Of a stretch of DNA of 64,000 nucleotides, positions 25,236 to 33,424 are shown piece by piece. The DNA comes from Sinorhizobium numidicum (GTDB lineage: Bacteria > Pseudomonadota > Alphaproteobacteria > Rhizobiales > Rhizobiaceae). Both the position numbers and the translations under genes were made by a program. Each line of letters starts with the position of its first letter. Position 1 is the stretch's first letter. The notes under the pieces are model-generated. The model was not told the DNA's origin, ran no database searches, and saw nothing but the letters and a program-made list of their open reading frames with translations. The DNA lies in assembly GCF_029892045.1 (NCBI RefSeq), contig NZ_CP120367.1:1674001-1738000 (forward strand). Direction: 5' to 3'.

Positions 25236-25757
25236 ATGCCTGTCACCGGCGGACACGCATTGCATTCATCACCACAGATTGAAGAGCAGGTCGTCGATCT
25301 GATACCTGCATTACGGGCCTTTGCGCGAACATTCACATCGGCCTCCTTCGAGGCGGACGACCTCGTCCAGGAGACGTTGTTTCGCGCGCTGCGCAGCATC
25401 GATCAATTCGAACCGGGCACGAGCCTCAAATCGTGGCTGTTCACGATCATGCGCAATGCCTTCCGCACGCAATACAAGATCAGAACACGCGAAAGCCCCG
25501 GAAATACCAATTGTGCTGAACTGCCGATCCCGATGGCACCGTCGCAGGAATGGTCGGTCCTCAATGACGAGCTACGCACCGCGTTGGGGTGTCTGTCACC
25601 CGAACATCGGGAAGTTCTCGTTCTCGTTGCCGGCTTCGGGATGAGCTACAAGGAAGCAGCAGACATTTGCGATTGCGCGATCGGCACCATCAAGAGCCGA
25701 CTCAGTCGCGCGCGCGACGAATTGACTGTGCAGATGCATGGAAATCCCCTGAACTGA
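25236..25757 (+). CDS. ECF RNA polymerase sigma factor, EcfG-like
   Basis: A 173-residue ECF sigma factor. Region 2 spans residues ~15-85 (IPALRAFARTFTSASFEADDLVQETLFRAL, then GTSLKSWLFTIMRNAFR). Region 4 spans ~112-165 (LSPEHREVLVLVAGFGMSYKEAADICDCAIGTIKSRLSRARDEL). The LVPALRAFAR-like opening and the R-N-x-F-R segment are typical of the EcfG/RpoE2 general-stress group of alphaproteobacteria. It faces a NepR-like ORF on the opposite strand 24 bases beyond its stop. No PhyR gene is in the window, so it may be a secondary EcfG paralogue. Confidence 0.88.
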   Translation: MPVTGGHALHSSPQIEEQVVDLIPALRAFARTFTSASFEADDLVQETLFRALRSIDQFEPGTSLKSWLFTIMRNAFRTQYKIRTRESPGNTNCAELPIPMAPSQEWSVLNDELRTALGCLSPEHREVLVLVAGFGMSYKEAADICDCAIGTIKSRLSRARDELTVQMHGNPLN

Positions 25758-25781
25758 GGGAGGAAAATTCGGGTATGCCTC

Positions 25782-25940
25782 TCACCTCTTTCGCGCGTTG
25801 AGTGCACCTTGCAGCTCTCGCGCGAGCTCAAGAAGACGTCGCGGCACTGCCTCCTTCTGAATTTCCCTCAGCAAGGATGCGATTCGCTCGTCCAGGGCCT
25901 TGTCCGCGCCCGCATCTGCCGAAGGCTTGGTTTCGCTCAT
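25782..25940 (-). CDS. NepR-like anti-sigma factor
   Basis: A 52-residue protein. After a polar N-terminus (MSETKPSADAGADKA), residues ~16-46 read LDERIASLLREIQKEAVPRR then LLELARELQGAL. This follows the NepR pattern: a first helix, a V/EP-x-P-R turn (here EAVPRR) and a second leucine-rich helix. NepR proteins sequester EcfG-type sigma factors until phosphorylated PhyR displaces them. AAGGA lies ~7 bases upstream of the ATG. The gene is convergent with the sigma gene, unlike the usual nepR-ecfG tandem. Identification is by pattern only. Confidence 0.6.
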   Translation of the reverse strand: MSETKPSADAGADKALDERIASLLREIQKEAVPRRLLELARELQGALNARKR

Positions 25941-26182
25941 TCGCTCATCCTTACTCACTCACAAGGACGTAGAATATTGTCCCCGGTTTCCAGTGTAAAT
26001 CACCAAACGAACGCGCCAGTGATAGCATAGCACTTTGAATCCAGAGCGTTTTTCCACCTTCAAATGCTGCAGTTCCTTAAAAAGATGCTCCTGCCCCGGT
26101 GCCATTAACTCAGGTCGGCAAGGCGCGCGATAGGAAACGGCGTCAGGAAAGTTCCAATCGGTCCTCCACGCGGCTTTCCCCT

Positions 26183-26238
26183 GCTGCCTCGTGAACTTGA
26201 CCACGAGGCAGCAACTTCTGCGCGTCCTAGAGGACGCG
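26183..26238. repeat. Two adjacent perfect hairpins
   Basis: GCTGCCTCGTG at 26183-26193 pairs with CACGAGGCAGC at 26202-26212; CGCGTCC at 26221-26227 pairs with GGACGCG at 26232-26238. They sit in a 380-base gap (25941-26320) with no recognised gene. They could be part of a small RNA or a terminator, but no T-run follows. Confidence 0.55.
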
Positions 26239-26320
26239 GCACTATCGGACCGGCGGCCTGGACTAGCGGCCACCTTGCGATCAGCCTTCGCCGATTGCAA
26301 AGCCTAACCGCAAGGATCGC

Positions 26321-26509
26321 TCAGGACTTCGAAACGTGTTCCTTTTTGCCCTTGCGCTTGGTCGAAGCCATTTCCTTGAGTTCTTTCTCAGTCATGGATT
26401 CCACCATGCTCTTGGAGGGGCCCTTGAGTTCACTCTTCTTCTTTTCGCCTCGCTTCGCGGCAAGCGCGGCACCGGCGGCCATTTGCTGCGCCTTCGATTT
26501 CGCAGGCAT
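26321..26509 (-). CDS. DUF3008 family small basic protein
   Basis: A 62-residue lysine-rich protein (MPAKSKAQQMAAGAALAAKR, GPSKSMVESM, EKELKEMASTKRKGKKEH). The opening and the SM-x-MT-x-KEL-x-E-x-A-x-TK pattern match DUF3008, a family of small basic proteins widespread in stressed alphaproteobacteria; it may bind nucleic acid, which is unproven. GGAGGAAG precedes the ATG. A candidate EcfG promoter is at 26606-26630. Confidence 0.82.
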   Translation of the reverse strand: MPAKSKAQQMAAGAALAAKRGEKKKSELKGPSKSMVESMTEKELKEMASTKRKGKKEHVSKS

Positions 26510-26603
26510 CTCTCTTCCTCCATTCGCGCGGCCCTGGAGCTCTGAGCAACATCCGGCGTTTCTGCCGCGCTCTGGCTCCGACGTCGCAGATTCAACACTC
26601 CTC

Positions 26604-26630
26604 GGAACCGGCGACATTCGATTATGTTCC
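26604..26630. promoter_or_regulatory. Candidate EcfG promoter, readable in both directions
   Basis: Leftward: GGAAC, 16-base spacer, GGTT (26606-26630), serving the DUF3008 gene. Rightward, GGAAC at 26604-26608 is followed after 17 bases by GTT, so the element is near-symmetric. Confidence 0.5.
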
Positions 26631-26720
26631 GCGACAGAGTGCACGCCAGCGCATCGTTCAAGGACAAGGAAAACCGTTGCCGCGACTAGGCCGGTCGGCC
26701 CACCCGCGCCGTGACTGACA

Positions 26721-26842
26721 AGATCACTAGATCACGATGATTTTAGGTCGGATCGACCTGAAATCATGAACGTGATCGATTCTAATAAGTTGGCGCGGGA
26801 TGCGGGCGGAAAACCGCGCACACTTTTCCTCATCCCGCGCTA
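26721..26842. repeat. Rhizobial intergenic palindromic repeat (copy 1)
   Basis: GATCACGATGATTTTAGGTC and its near-complement around a GGATC centre, ending GTGATCGATTCTA. It is followed by a second module (GCGGGATGCGGGCGG, AAAACCGC, CACTTTTCCTCATCCCGC). The first module recurs at 47067, the second at 50393. This is a mosaic repeat of the kind known in Rhizobiaceae; it fills the gap before the CorC-like gene. Confidence 0.75.
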
Positions 26843-26924
26843 GAAGCGCAGCTTTGCCGGGAAGTGTCTCCGCCCCACAGCGGTGCTCTGTGGCATGGCT
26901 GATTTGGCGGGGCTCCGTCGCGGC

Positions 26925-28253
26925 TTACTCCGAGCGAGCAATGCTCTTTGCCAGAATCTTGTCTATTCGCCTCCCGTCCATGTCGACGATTTCAAACCGC
27001 CAGCCATCGAATTCGAAGCTCTCGCCAATGTCGGGCAGGTGCCCAAGCACATGCAGGGCAAAGCCGGCGATCGTGTGATAGCCGCCGTCCTGCGGCCTCT
27101 CATCGAGCCTCAGCCTGTCGAAGGCGTCGTGCGCCGACATCATACCGTCGATCAGCAGCGAACCGTCGTCGCGTTCGATCACGGTTGGCTCTTCCGTTTC
27201 AATATCCGGCAAATCTCCGGCGATGGCTTCCAACAGATCAGTCTGGGTAACGATGCCCTCGAGACTTCCGTACTCGTCGACGATGATCGCAAGCCGGACC
27301 GGGGCGGATTTGAAGCGTTCAAGCACGCGGAAAACAGGCGTCGCCTCGTGCAAAATGAGCGGTTCCCGCACGACGCTGAGCGGATCGAGTTGCCTGTTAT
27401 CAAGCAGTTGGTCGAGGAGATCTTTCTTCAGCACCATGCCGAGAGGTTCATCGATATTGCCCCTGCCGATGAGCAACTGCTCGTGCCGACATTCGCGGAT
27501 TGATTTGAGCATGTCGGCCGGCCGGTCGTCCGCGTCGATCCAGTCAATGTCGACGCGAGGCGTCATGAAATCGGAAATTCTTCGGTCGCCCATGCTGAAA
27601 ATCCGTTGGACGAGTTCTTGCTGTGCGACATCGAGGAGGCCTGCTTCGTGGCTCTCGGCGACGAGCAGCTTGAGTTCCGCAGGCGAATGCAGCGATGCCT
27701 CGCCCGTGCCTGAACGCAAGCCTACCAGACGCAGAACGATGTTGCCGAGACCGTTGAGAATTAGAATGGCAGGGCGCAGGAGAAACAGGAATATGCCGAG
27801 CGGCCGGACAACGGCGAGTGCCGTCCCCTCGCTCTGCTGAAGCGCCAAACTCTTGGGCGCCAATTCGCCGAGAACAATGTGCAATGCCGTGATGACCACA
27901 AAGGCAACCGCGACGGCAATGGCGTGCGAGCCGACCGAGGCCCAGGCCTGCGGCAGCACCGTCAAGAATGGCTCGATCAGATGAGCCAGGGCAGGCTCGC
28001 CGATCCAGCCGAGAGCCAGAGATGAGATCGTAATGCCGAGTTGCGTCGCCGCCAGATTGGCATCGAGATTGTCGATAGCGCGCTGGAGCGCCGTCGCATT
28101 CATTCTTCTTTGCGTCACCAGTTCCGCCACACGGCTGCGCCGAACCGACACCAGCGAAAATTCTGCCGCGACAAAAAAGCCGTTTGCGCCGACCAATAAG
28201 AACACGGCGGCGATTCCAAGGAAATCAACCAGGCTACTGTCAGGATTAGGCAT
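26925..28253 (-). CDS. CorC/HlyC-family (CNNM-like) membrane protein
   Basis: A 442-residue protein. An N-terminal DUF21 membrane domain has three to four helices (~10-190, including NGFFVAAEFSLVSVRRSR and GELAPKSLAL). A pair of CBS domains follows (~215-335: DFMTPRVDIDWID, AIIVDEYGSLEGIVTQTDLLEAIAGDL), then the C-terminal transporter-associated CorC_HlyC domain (~350-430). Family members are implicated in magnesium or cobalt efflux or homeostasis; the hemolysin name is historical. It is monocistronic on the minus strand; no stress promoter was seen upstream. Confidence 0.92.
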   Translation of the reverse strand: MPNPDSSLVDFLGIAAVFLLVGANGFFVAAEFSLVSVRRSRVAELVTQRRMNATALQRAIDNLDANLAATQLGITISSLALGWIGEPALAHLIEPFLTVLPQAWASVGSHAIAVAVAFVVITALHIVLGELAPKSLALQQSEGTALAVVRPLGIFLFLLRPAILILNGLGNIVLRLVGLRSGTGEASLHSPAELKLLVAESHEAGLLDVAQQELVQRIFSMGDRRISDFMTPRVDIDWIDADDRPADMLKSIRECRHEQLLIGRGNIDEPLGMVLKKDLLDQLLDNRQLDPLSVVREPLILHEATPVFRVLERFKSAPVRLAIIVDEYGSLEGIVTQTDLLEAIAGDLPDIETEEPTVIERDDGSLLIDGMMSAHDAFDRLRLDERPQDGGYHTIAGFALHVLGHLPDIGESFEFDGWRFEIVDMDGRRIDKILAKSIARSE

Positions 28254-28458
28254 GTTCTCCCTTCGGGCCGCCTGCGGGACCCAGCAGTTGCAACGAAACG
28301 CGAGTGTAACACGGCGACTTCAAGCGAGCATGTGATCCGCGCAACTCGTCACGTCGAGTCCTGTGCCCCCGTCGCCCTTCTGCCGGCAAGCGAACGCCTT
28401 TGCGGACTGCGTCGAATCAGACAACTCCCGGCACTCTACGGTCTCGAAGCAGATCTGC

Positions 28459-28483
28459 GGAACATTTAGACGCCTGCGTGGTT
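28459..28483 (+). promoter_or_regulatory. Candidate EcfG promoter
   Basis: GGAAC at 28459-28463, 16-base spacer, GGTT at 28480-28483; 84 bases upstream of the methyltransferase/esterase fusion. The rest of 28254-28567 shows no gene. Confidence 0.55.
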
Positions 28484-28567
28484 CACCGCCCGGAACGACT
28501 TCACAATGATACAGGCGTATCACCGCTCGTGCGTGACTCGCCGCCTTGCAGAAGAAAGTCGCCGACA

Positions 28568-30544
28568 ATGCCAGACCTCTCCCGGGTTCGCGACCGTATG
28601 ATCGACCTCCACCTCGCCCGCCGAGGGATCAGCAATCCCGACGTCATCGAAGCCATGCGGATCGTACCGCGCGAAGCTTTCGTCGACCCCGGTTACGAGG
28701 AGTTCGCCTATGAGGATTCTCCGCTGTCGATCGGTCACGGCCAGACGATTTCGCAGCCCTATATCGTTGCGTTGATGGCCGAAAAGGCTGAACTCGAGCC
28801 GGGCGACATCGTCCTGGAGATCGGTACCGGTTCGGGCTACGCGGCCGCCGTCATGAGCCGCATCGCCGCGCATGTCTATTCGATCGAACGACACGCACCA
28901 TTGGCCAAGGCGGCGCGAAAGCGATTTGCCGAGCTTGGATACGACAATATCGACGTGCGCGTCGGCGACGGGACGAACGGCTGGGCGGAAGTCGGACCGT
29001 TCGATGCCATAGTCGTAGCGGCCGCCGGACCGGAGGTCCCCCGTGCCTTGAAGGAGCAACTCGATCTCGGCGGCCACATGATCATCCCGGTGGGCCAACA
29101 GGACGAACAGCGGCTCTTGAAGATAACCCGAGTGAACGCCACCACCTTCGAAGAGCAGGATCTTGGGGGCGTAAGATTCGTGCCGCTCATCGGCGACCAA
29201 GGCTGGAGGGAGGAACGGACCGAACCGGCTGGACGGCGCGTGCCTGCGCCTAGTCTTGCGGAATTGATCGCCGAAGCGGCGGAGCCTTTGCCCGACTTCA
29301 GCGATCCGGCCTTCGGGCGCCTGTTCGATCGATTTGGCGATCGGCGTGTGGTGCTGCTCGGTGAAGCCAGCCACGGTACCTCCGAGTTTTATCGCGCTCG
29401 CGCGGCAGTTACGCGCCGGCTGATCGAAGCGCATGGGTTTACGATCGTTGCCGTCGAAGGGGACTGGCCCGATGCAGCGGCGGTTGATCGATATGTTCGC
29501 CATCGCGCTTCCCGAAGCCCGGCGGATGCTCCATTCCAACGCTTTCCCACCTGGATGTGGCGCAATCGCGAGGTGATGGATTTCGTCGATTGGATGCGCA
29601 GTTACAACGCCGATAAGCCTGCGACTTACCGAACCGGTTTCTATGGCCTCGATATCTATAACATGCGCGGATCCATCGCCGCCGTCCTTGCCTACCTCGA
29701 CAAGGTCGATCCGCAGGCCGCAGCCATTGCCCGGGAACGTTACGGATGCCTGACGCCCTGGCAGAACGAGCCGTCGACCTATGGCCGCGCCGCGCTGACA
29801 CGAGGTTTCCGCAAATGCGAGGAGGCGGTGATAAGGCAATGCCGCGAACTCCTCGAACGACAACTTCGATCAGGCGAGGAGGATGGCGACGATCTTCTCG
29901 ACGCCGCACAGAACGCTCGCCTGATCGCCTCGGCCGAACGATATTATCGCATCATGTATTATGGTGGTGCCGAGTCTTGGAACTTGCGCGATACGCACAT
30001 GTTCGAGACGCTCGAACATGTGCTTGAGGGGCGGGGGGCCGATTCCAAAGCGGTCGTCTGGGCGCATAATTCCCATATCGGCGATGCGCGCCAGACGGAC
30101 ATGGGAACGGTTCGCGACGAACTCAACATCGGCCAGCTTTGCCGCGAACGGTTCGCCGACCAGGCGGCATTGATCGGTTTCGGCACGCATAGCGGAGAGG
30201 TAGCGGCAGCGAGCGATTGGGACGGCCAGATGGAGGTAAAGACGATCCGGCCTTCACATGAGGACAGCTACGAGCGGCTCTGCCATGACTCGCAGGTTGA
30301 CCGGTTCCTGCTCGATTTTTCCCGCGACGACGCCCTTCGCCGGCGCCTTCTGGAGCCGAGGCTGGAGCGATTTATCGGAGTGATCTACAGGCCGGAGACG
30401 GAACGCCTGAGCCACTACGCCTATGCCTCCCTGCCGCAGCAGTTCGACGCTTTCGTCTGGTTCGACAGGACGACACCGGTAACGCCGCTCCCACCTGAGC
30501 ATGTCAGAGAGGGCGTGCCCGATACATTCCCGTTCGGCCTGTAG
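28568..30544 (+). CDS. Fusion of protein-L-isoaspartate O-methyltransferase and erythromycin-esterase-like domain
   Basis: A 658-residue two-domain protein. Residues ~1-210 are a Pcm-type methyltransferase: GHGQTISQPYIVA (57-69) and the SAM motif VLEIGTGSGY (82-91), with DAIVVAAAGPEVP later. This enzyme repairs isoaspartyl damage in proteins. Residues ~235-650 are an erythromycin-esterase/succinoglycan-biosynthesis-like domain with LLGEASHGTSEFYRAR (~263), AVEGDWPDAAAVDR (~295) and a VVWAHNSHIGDAR segment. Erythromycin esterase uses such His and Glu residues. The ATG at 28568 is chosen because the methyltransferase begins there. A stress promoter upstream fits a repair role. Macrolide hydrolysis is not implied. 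Confidence 0.88.
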   Translation: MPDLSRVRDRMIDLHLARRGISNPDVIEAMRIVPREAFVDPGYEEFAYEDSPLSIGHGQTISQPYIVALMAEKAELEPGDIVLEIGTGSGYAAAVMSRIAAHVYSIERHAPLAKAARKRFAELGYDNIDVRVGDGTNGWAEVGPFDAIVVAAAGPEVPRALKEQLDLGGHMIIPVGQQDEQRLLKITRVNATTFEEQDLGGVRFVPLIGDQGWREERTEPAGRRVPAPSLAELIAEAAEPLPDFSDPAFGRLFDRFGDRRVVLLGEASHGTSEFYRARAAVTRRLIEAHGFTIVAVEGDWPDAAAVDRYVRHRASRSPADAPFQRFPTWMWRNREVMDFVDWMRSYNADKPATYRTGFYGLDIYNMRGSIAAVLAYLDKVDPQAAAIARERYGCLTPWQNEPSTYGRAALTRGFRKCEEAVIRQCRELLERQLRSGEEDGDDLLDAAQNARLIASAERYYRIMYYGGAESWNLRDTHMFETLEHVLEGRGADSKAVVWAHNSHIGDARQTDMGTVRDELNIGQLCRERFADQAALIGFGTHSGEVAAASDWDGQMEVKTIRPSHEDSYERLCHDSQVDRFLLDFSRDDALRRRLLEPRLERFIGVIYRPETERLSHYAYASLPQQFDAFVWFDRTTPVTPLPPEHVREGVPDTFPFGL

Positions 30545-30610
30545 ATGACGGCCGATGGCCGTGCCTCGTCGCGGGACACCAAGAGTCAAGCTCAGGCAGA
30601 AGGGCTTTCG

Positions 30611-31951
30611 CTAATCGTTGCTGATCTCGAGTGTCTTGCTGAAGATCAGGGCGATAATCGTGCTTAGAGCGCCGGAAAGCAGGTAATATCCGGCAAAAGC
30701 CAATCCGAAGCGGCTGGTCAGGCCAAGAGCCACCAGCGGGGCAAAGCCCGCGCCGATCAGCCATGACAGATCGGACGTCAGTGCAGCGCCCGTATAGCGG
30801 TAGGCCTTGCCAAAACGCGAGGCAAGGGCCCCCGCCGCCTGGCCGAAGGACAGGCCCAAGAGGCTGAAGCCAATGATCACGAAGGCGTCTCTGCCAGCGC
30901 TTCCCGCCTGAAGCAGCATCGGTGCAATGAAGCTGAAGATCGCGATCAGCACCGCGCAGACACCGAGATGATTGCGGCGACCGATCCGGTCGGCGATGAG
31001 CCCGGAAGCGACAATCGCCCCGATGCCGCAGATCGCCCCGAGGAACTGCACCATTAGGAAAGAGCTTGCGCCGTGATCGGTGTAGATCGTGACCCAACCG
31101 AGCGGAAACACCGTGACGAGATGAAAGAGCGCAAAGCTTGCCAGCGGAACGAAGGCGCCGATCAGCACATTGCGACCATGCAATCTCAGCGTCTCGATCA
31201 CAGGCCTGGCTTCGAGCTCGTGCAGTTCCAGCAGAGTGCCGAATTCCTTCGTCATCACGAGGCGCAGGCGCGTGAACAGCGCAACGACGTTGATTGCGAA
31301 CGCGACGAAGAAGGGGTAGCGCCATCCCCAAGTGAGGAAGTCCGCCTCGGAAAGAGATACGAGGAAATAGGCAAAAAGCGCACTGGCGAGCATGAAGCCG
31401 ATCGGAGCTCCAAGCTGCGGGATCATCGCATACCAGCCGCGGTGGTGTTGCGGGGCGTTCAAGGCGAGTAGCGAGGCAAGCCCGTCCCAGGCGCCGCCGA
31501 GTGCGAAGCCCTGACCAAGACGGAAGATCGCCAGCAGACAGATCGACCAGGCGCCGAGCGTCTCATAACCCGGCAGGAAGGCGATAGAAGCCGTCGAACC
31601 GCCCAGGATGAAAAGCGCAATCGTCAGTTTCACGCCGCGGCCGTAGGTCCTGTCTATCGCCATGAAAACGAGTGATCCGATCGGTCTGGCGACAAAGGCA
31701 AGCGCGAAAATGGCGAATGAATAGAGCGTTGCGGTCAGCCGATCCGGAGCAAAGGGAAAGAAAAGCTGCGGAAAGACGACGACCGAGGCGATGCCAAAAA
31801 CGAAGAAATCGAAAAACTCGGCAGCGCGCCCAATGACGACGCCGATGGCGATATTGCCGGGAGCAACGGATCTGTCGTCGTGAATGCGCCGCGCGTCGCG
31901 TTCCATCGAAGAAGACGATGGCCTTAAAGACTGCTGCATTGCATTGCTCAT
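30611..31951 (-). CDS. MFS transporter, metabolite:H+ symporter (MHS) type
   Basis: A 446-residue 12-helix transporter. After a polar N-terminus, the GVVIGRAAEFFDFFVFGIASV segment (~37-57) is the MHS opening helix, followed by RPIGSLVFMAIDRTYGRG (the conserved loop 2-3 G-x3-D-R/K pattern) and RLGQGFALGGAWDG (helix 5 region). MHS members import organic acids, betaine or shikimate with protons; the substrate is not predictable here. It is monocistronic and convergent with the fusion gene, 66 bases apart. Confidence 0.9.
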   Translation of the reverse strand: MSNAMQQSLRPSSSSMERDARRIHDDRSVAPGNIAIGVVIGRAAEFFDFFVFGIASVVVFPQLFFPFAPDRLTATLYSFAIFALAFVARPIGSLVFMAIDRTYGRGVKLTIALFILGGSTASIAFLPGYETLGAWSICLLAIFRLGQGFALGGAWDGLASLLALNAPQHHRGWYAMIPQLGAPIGFMLASALFAYFLVSLSEADFLTWGWRYPFFVAFAINVVALFTRLRLVMTKEFGTLLELHELEARPVIETLRLHGRNVLIGAFVPLASFALFHLVTVFPLGWVTIYTDHGASSFLMVQFLGAICGIGAIVASGLIADRIGRRNHLGVCAVLIAIFSFIAPMLLQAGSAGRDAFVIIGFSLLGLSFGQAAGALASRFGKAYRYTGAALTSDLSWLIGAGFAPLVALGLTSRFGLAFAGYYLLSGALSTIIALIFSKTLEISND

Positions 31952-32231
31952 AAAGCGCCTCCCGGTTCGAGAGCGTCTTCACAAGCCGCCCTCAAAAGGG
32001 GATGTTGATCAATCAACCGATCATATCAAGTGCCGAACGCCGAAATAGTGCGTTTGCCGTCTCGAAATCTCCAAAGACTCGGCCAAAACTTGCGAAGCGG
32101 AAGCCGCCCGACCGACAGCGATTTATGCGCTGCAATGCACAAGATTGCTGCGGTGCGACCATACACCTCATACCGTTTGCACTGCTCCTACTTTAGTCGC
32201 AGAAGCGTCGAAACAAAAAGAGCTCAGAGAC

Positions 32232-33395
32232 GTGCCAGAACTGTTGAAGTTTTCCCGCCGCCTAGCCGTTTTGCCGCCGTTTTTCCTGCTGGCGGGCTGC
32301 GACATGGTGGTCATGGCCCCATCCGGAGACATTGCCGCGCAGCAACGCGACCTGATCGTGATCTCGACGATTCTCATGCTGTTGATCATCGTACCGGTTG
32401 TTTTCCTGACGCTTCTCTTCGCTTGGCGCTATCGCCGGTCGAACGCAGCCGCGACCTATGATCCGGAATGGCATCATTCGACACCTTTGGAAGTGGTGAT
32501 CTGGTCCGCTCCGCTTGCGATCATCATCGCGCTTGGAGCGGTCACCTGGATCAGCACACACAAGCTCGACCCCTACCGCCCGCTCGATCGGCTGGACTCT
32601 GAGCGAACGGTCCCGGCGGATGCGAAGCCGCTGACCGTCGAAGTCGTCGCCCTCGACTGGAAATGGCTCTTCTTCTATCCCGACCAGGGAATTGCGACCG
32701 TCAACGAGCTGGCGGCGCCGGTGGATGTCCCGATTAACTTCAAGATCACCGCATCCTCGGTCATGAACTCCTTCTATATTCCGGCACTTGCCGGCCAGAT
32801 CTATGCGATGCCCGGCATGCAGACGAGGCTTCACGCCGTTATCAACAAGCCCGGCGAATACGAAGGCTTTTCTGCGAACTACAGCGGCGACGGCTTCTCA
32901 CATATGCGGTTCAAGTTCCACGGAGTGGATCAGCAGGTCTTCGACAGTTGGGTCGCACGTGTGAAATCGCAGGGGACCGCGCTCAACCGCGATGCCTACC
33001 TCAAGCTTGAGAAGCCGAGCGAGCGGGAGCCGGTACGTTATTTCGCCTCGGTCGAGGAGGGACTGTACGAGGCGGTGCTCAATCTGTGCGCCACGCCCGG
33101 CAAGATGTGCATGCAAGACATGATGCACATCGACAGGATGGGTGGTGGCGGCAAGGAAAGCGCCGAGAACCGCCAAAAACTCGAATACGACAATCGACAT
33201 GCCCCGGGAGCGGGGGCGCCGACCTTCCCGGCGACGGGCACGCCCGCACGCAGCGGGGAGGAACCGCAAGGCACGACTGGCAGCGGCAGGGAACCGATGC
33301 AAGACAACATGCCAGGCACGGGAGGGCATGAGGGGCATTCGATGCCGGGCATGAACGAGGGCAGCGATCCGGCACCGGCGCAGCTTAACGACTGA
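32232..33395 (+). CDS. cyoA: Cytochrome bo3 ubiquinol oxidase subunit II
   Basis: A 387-residue lipoprotein subunit. The start is the GTG at 32232, giving a signal peptide ending in the lipobox LLAGC. Two membrane helices follow (~45-65, ~85-105), then the cupredoxin domain with [18 protein letters not shown] and [20 protein letters not shown], lacking the CuA ligands as expected of quinol oxidases. The C-terminus is ~70 residues longer than in E. coli. It is rich in Met, His, Gly and Pro ([29 protein letters not shown]). First gene of cyoABCD-surf1. Confidence 0.93.
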   Translation: MPELLKFSRRLAVLPPFFLLAGCDMVVMAPSGDIAAQQRDLIVISTILMLLIIVPVVFLTLLFAWRYRRSNAAATYDPEWHHSTPLEVVIWSAPLAIIIALGAVTWISTHKLDPYRPLDRLDSERTVPADAKPLTVEVVALDWKWLFFYPDQGIATVNELAAPVDVPINFKITASSVMNSFYIPALAGQIYAMPGMQTRLHAVINKPGEYEGFSANYSGDGFSHMRFKFHGVDQQVFDSWVARVKSQGTALNRDAYLKLEKPSEREPVRYFASVEEGLYEAVLNLCATPGKMCMQDMMHIDRMGGGGKESAENRQKLEYDNRHAPGAGAPTFPATGTPARSGEEPQGTTGSGREPMQDNMPGTGGHEGHSMPGMNEGSDPAPAQLND

Positions 33396-33424
33396 ACCTG
33401 GCGCTTTGCGCCGACAAGACATCG

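Noticed and set aside
25646..25831. A 61-codon leftward frame overlapping the sigma gene 3' end
   Set aside because: It is antisense to region 4 of the sigma factor and overlaps the more convincing NepR-like ORF.
25959..26300. A 113-codon leftward frame between the NepR-like and DUF3008 genes
   Set aside because: Composition is unlike a protein, it spans both perfect hairpins, and it has no ribosome site.
28520..29863. A 447-codon leftward open frame
   Set aside because: It is the complement of the methyltransferase/esterase fusion, which has unmistakable motifs.
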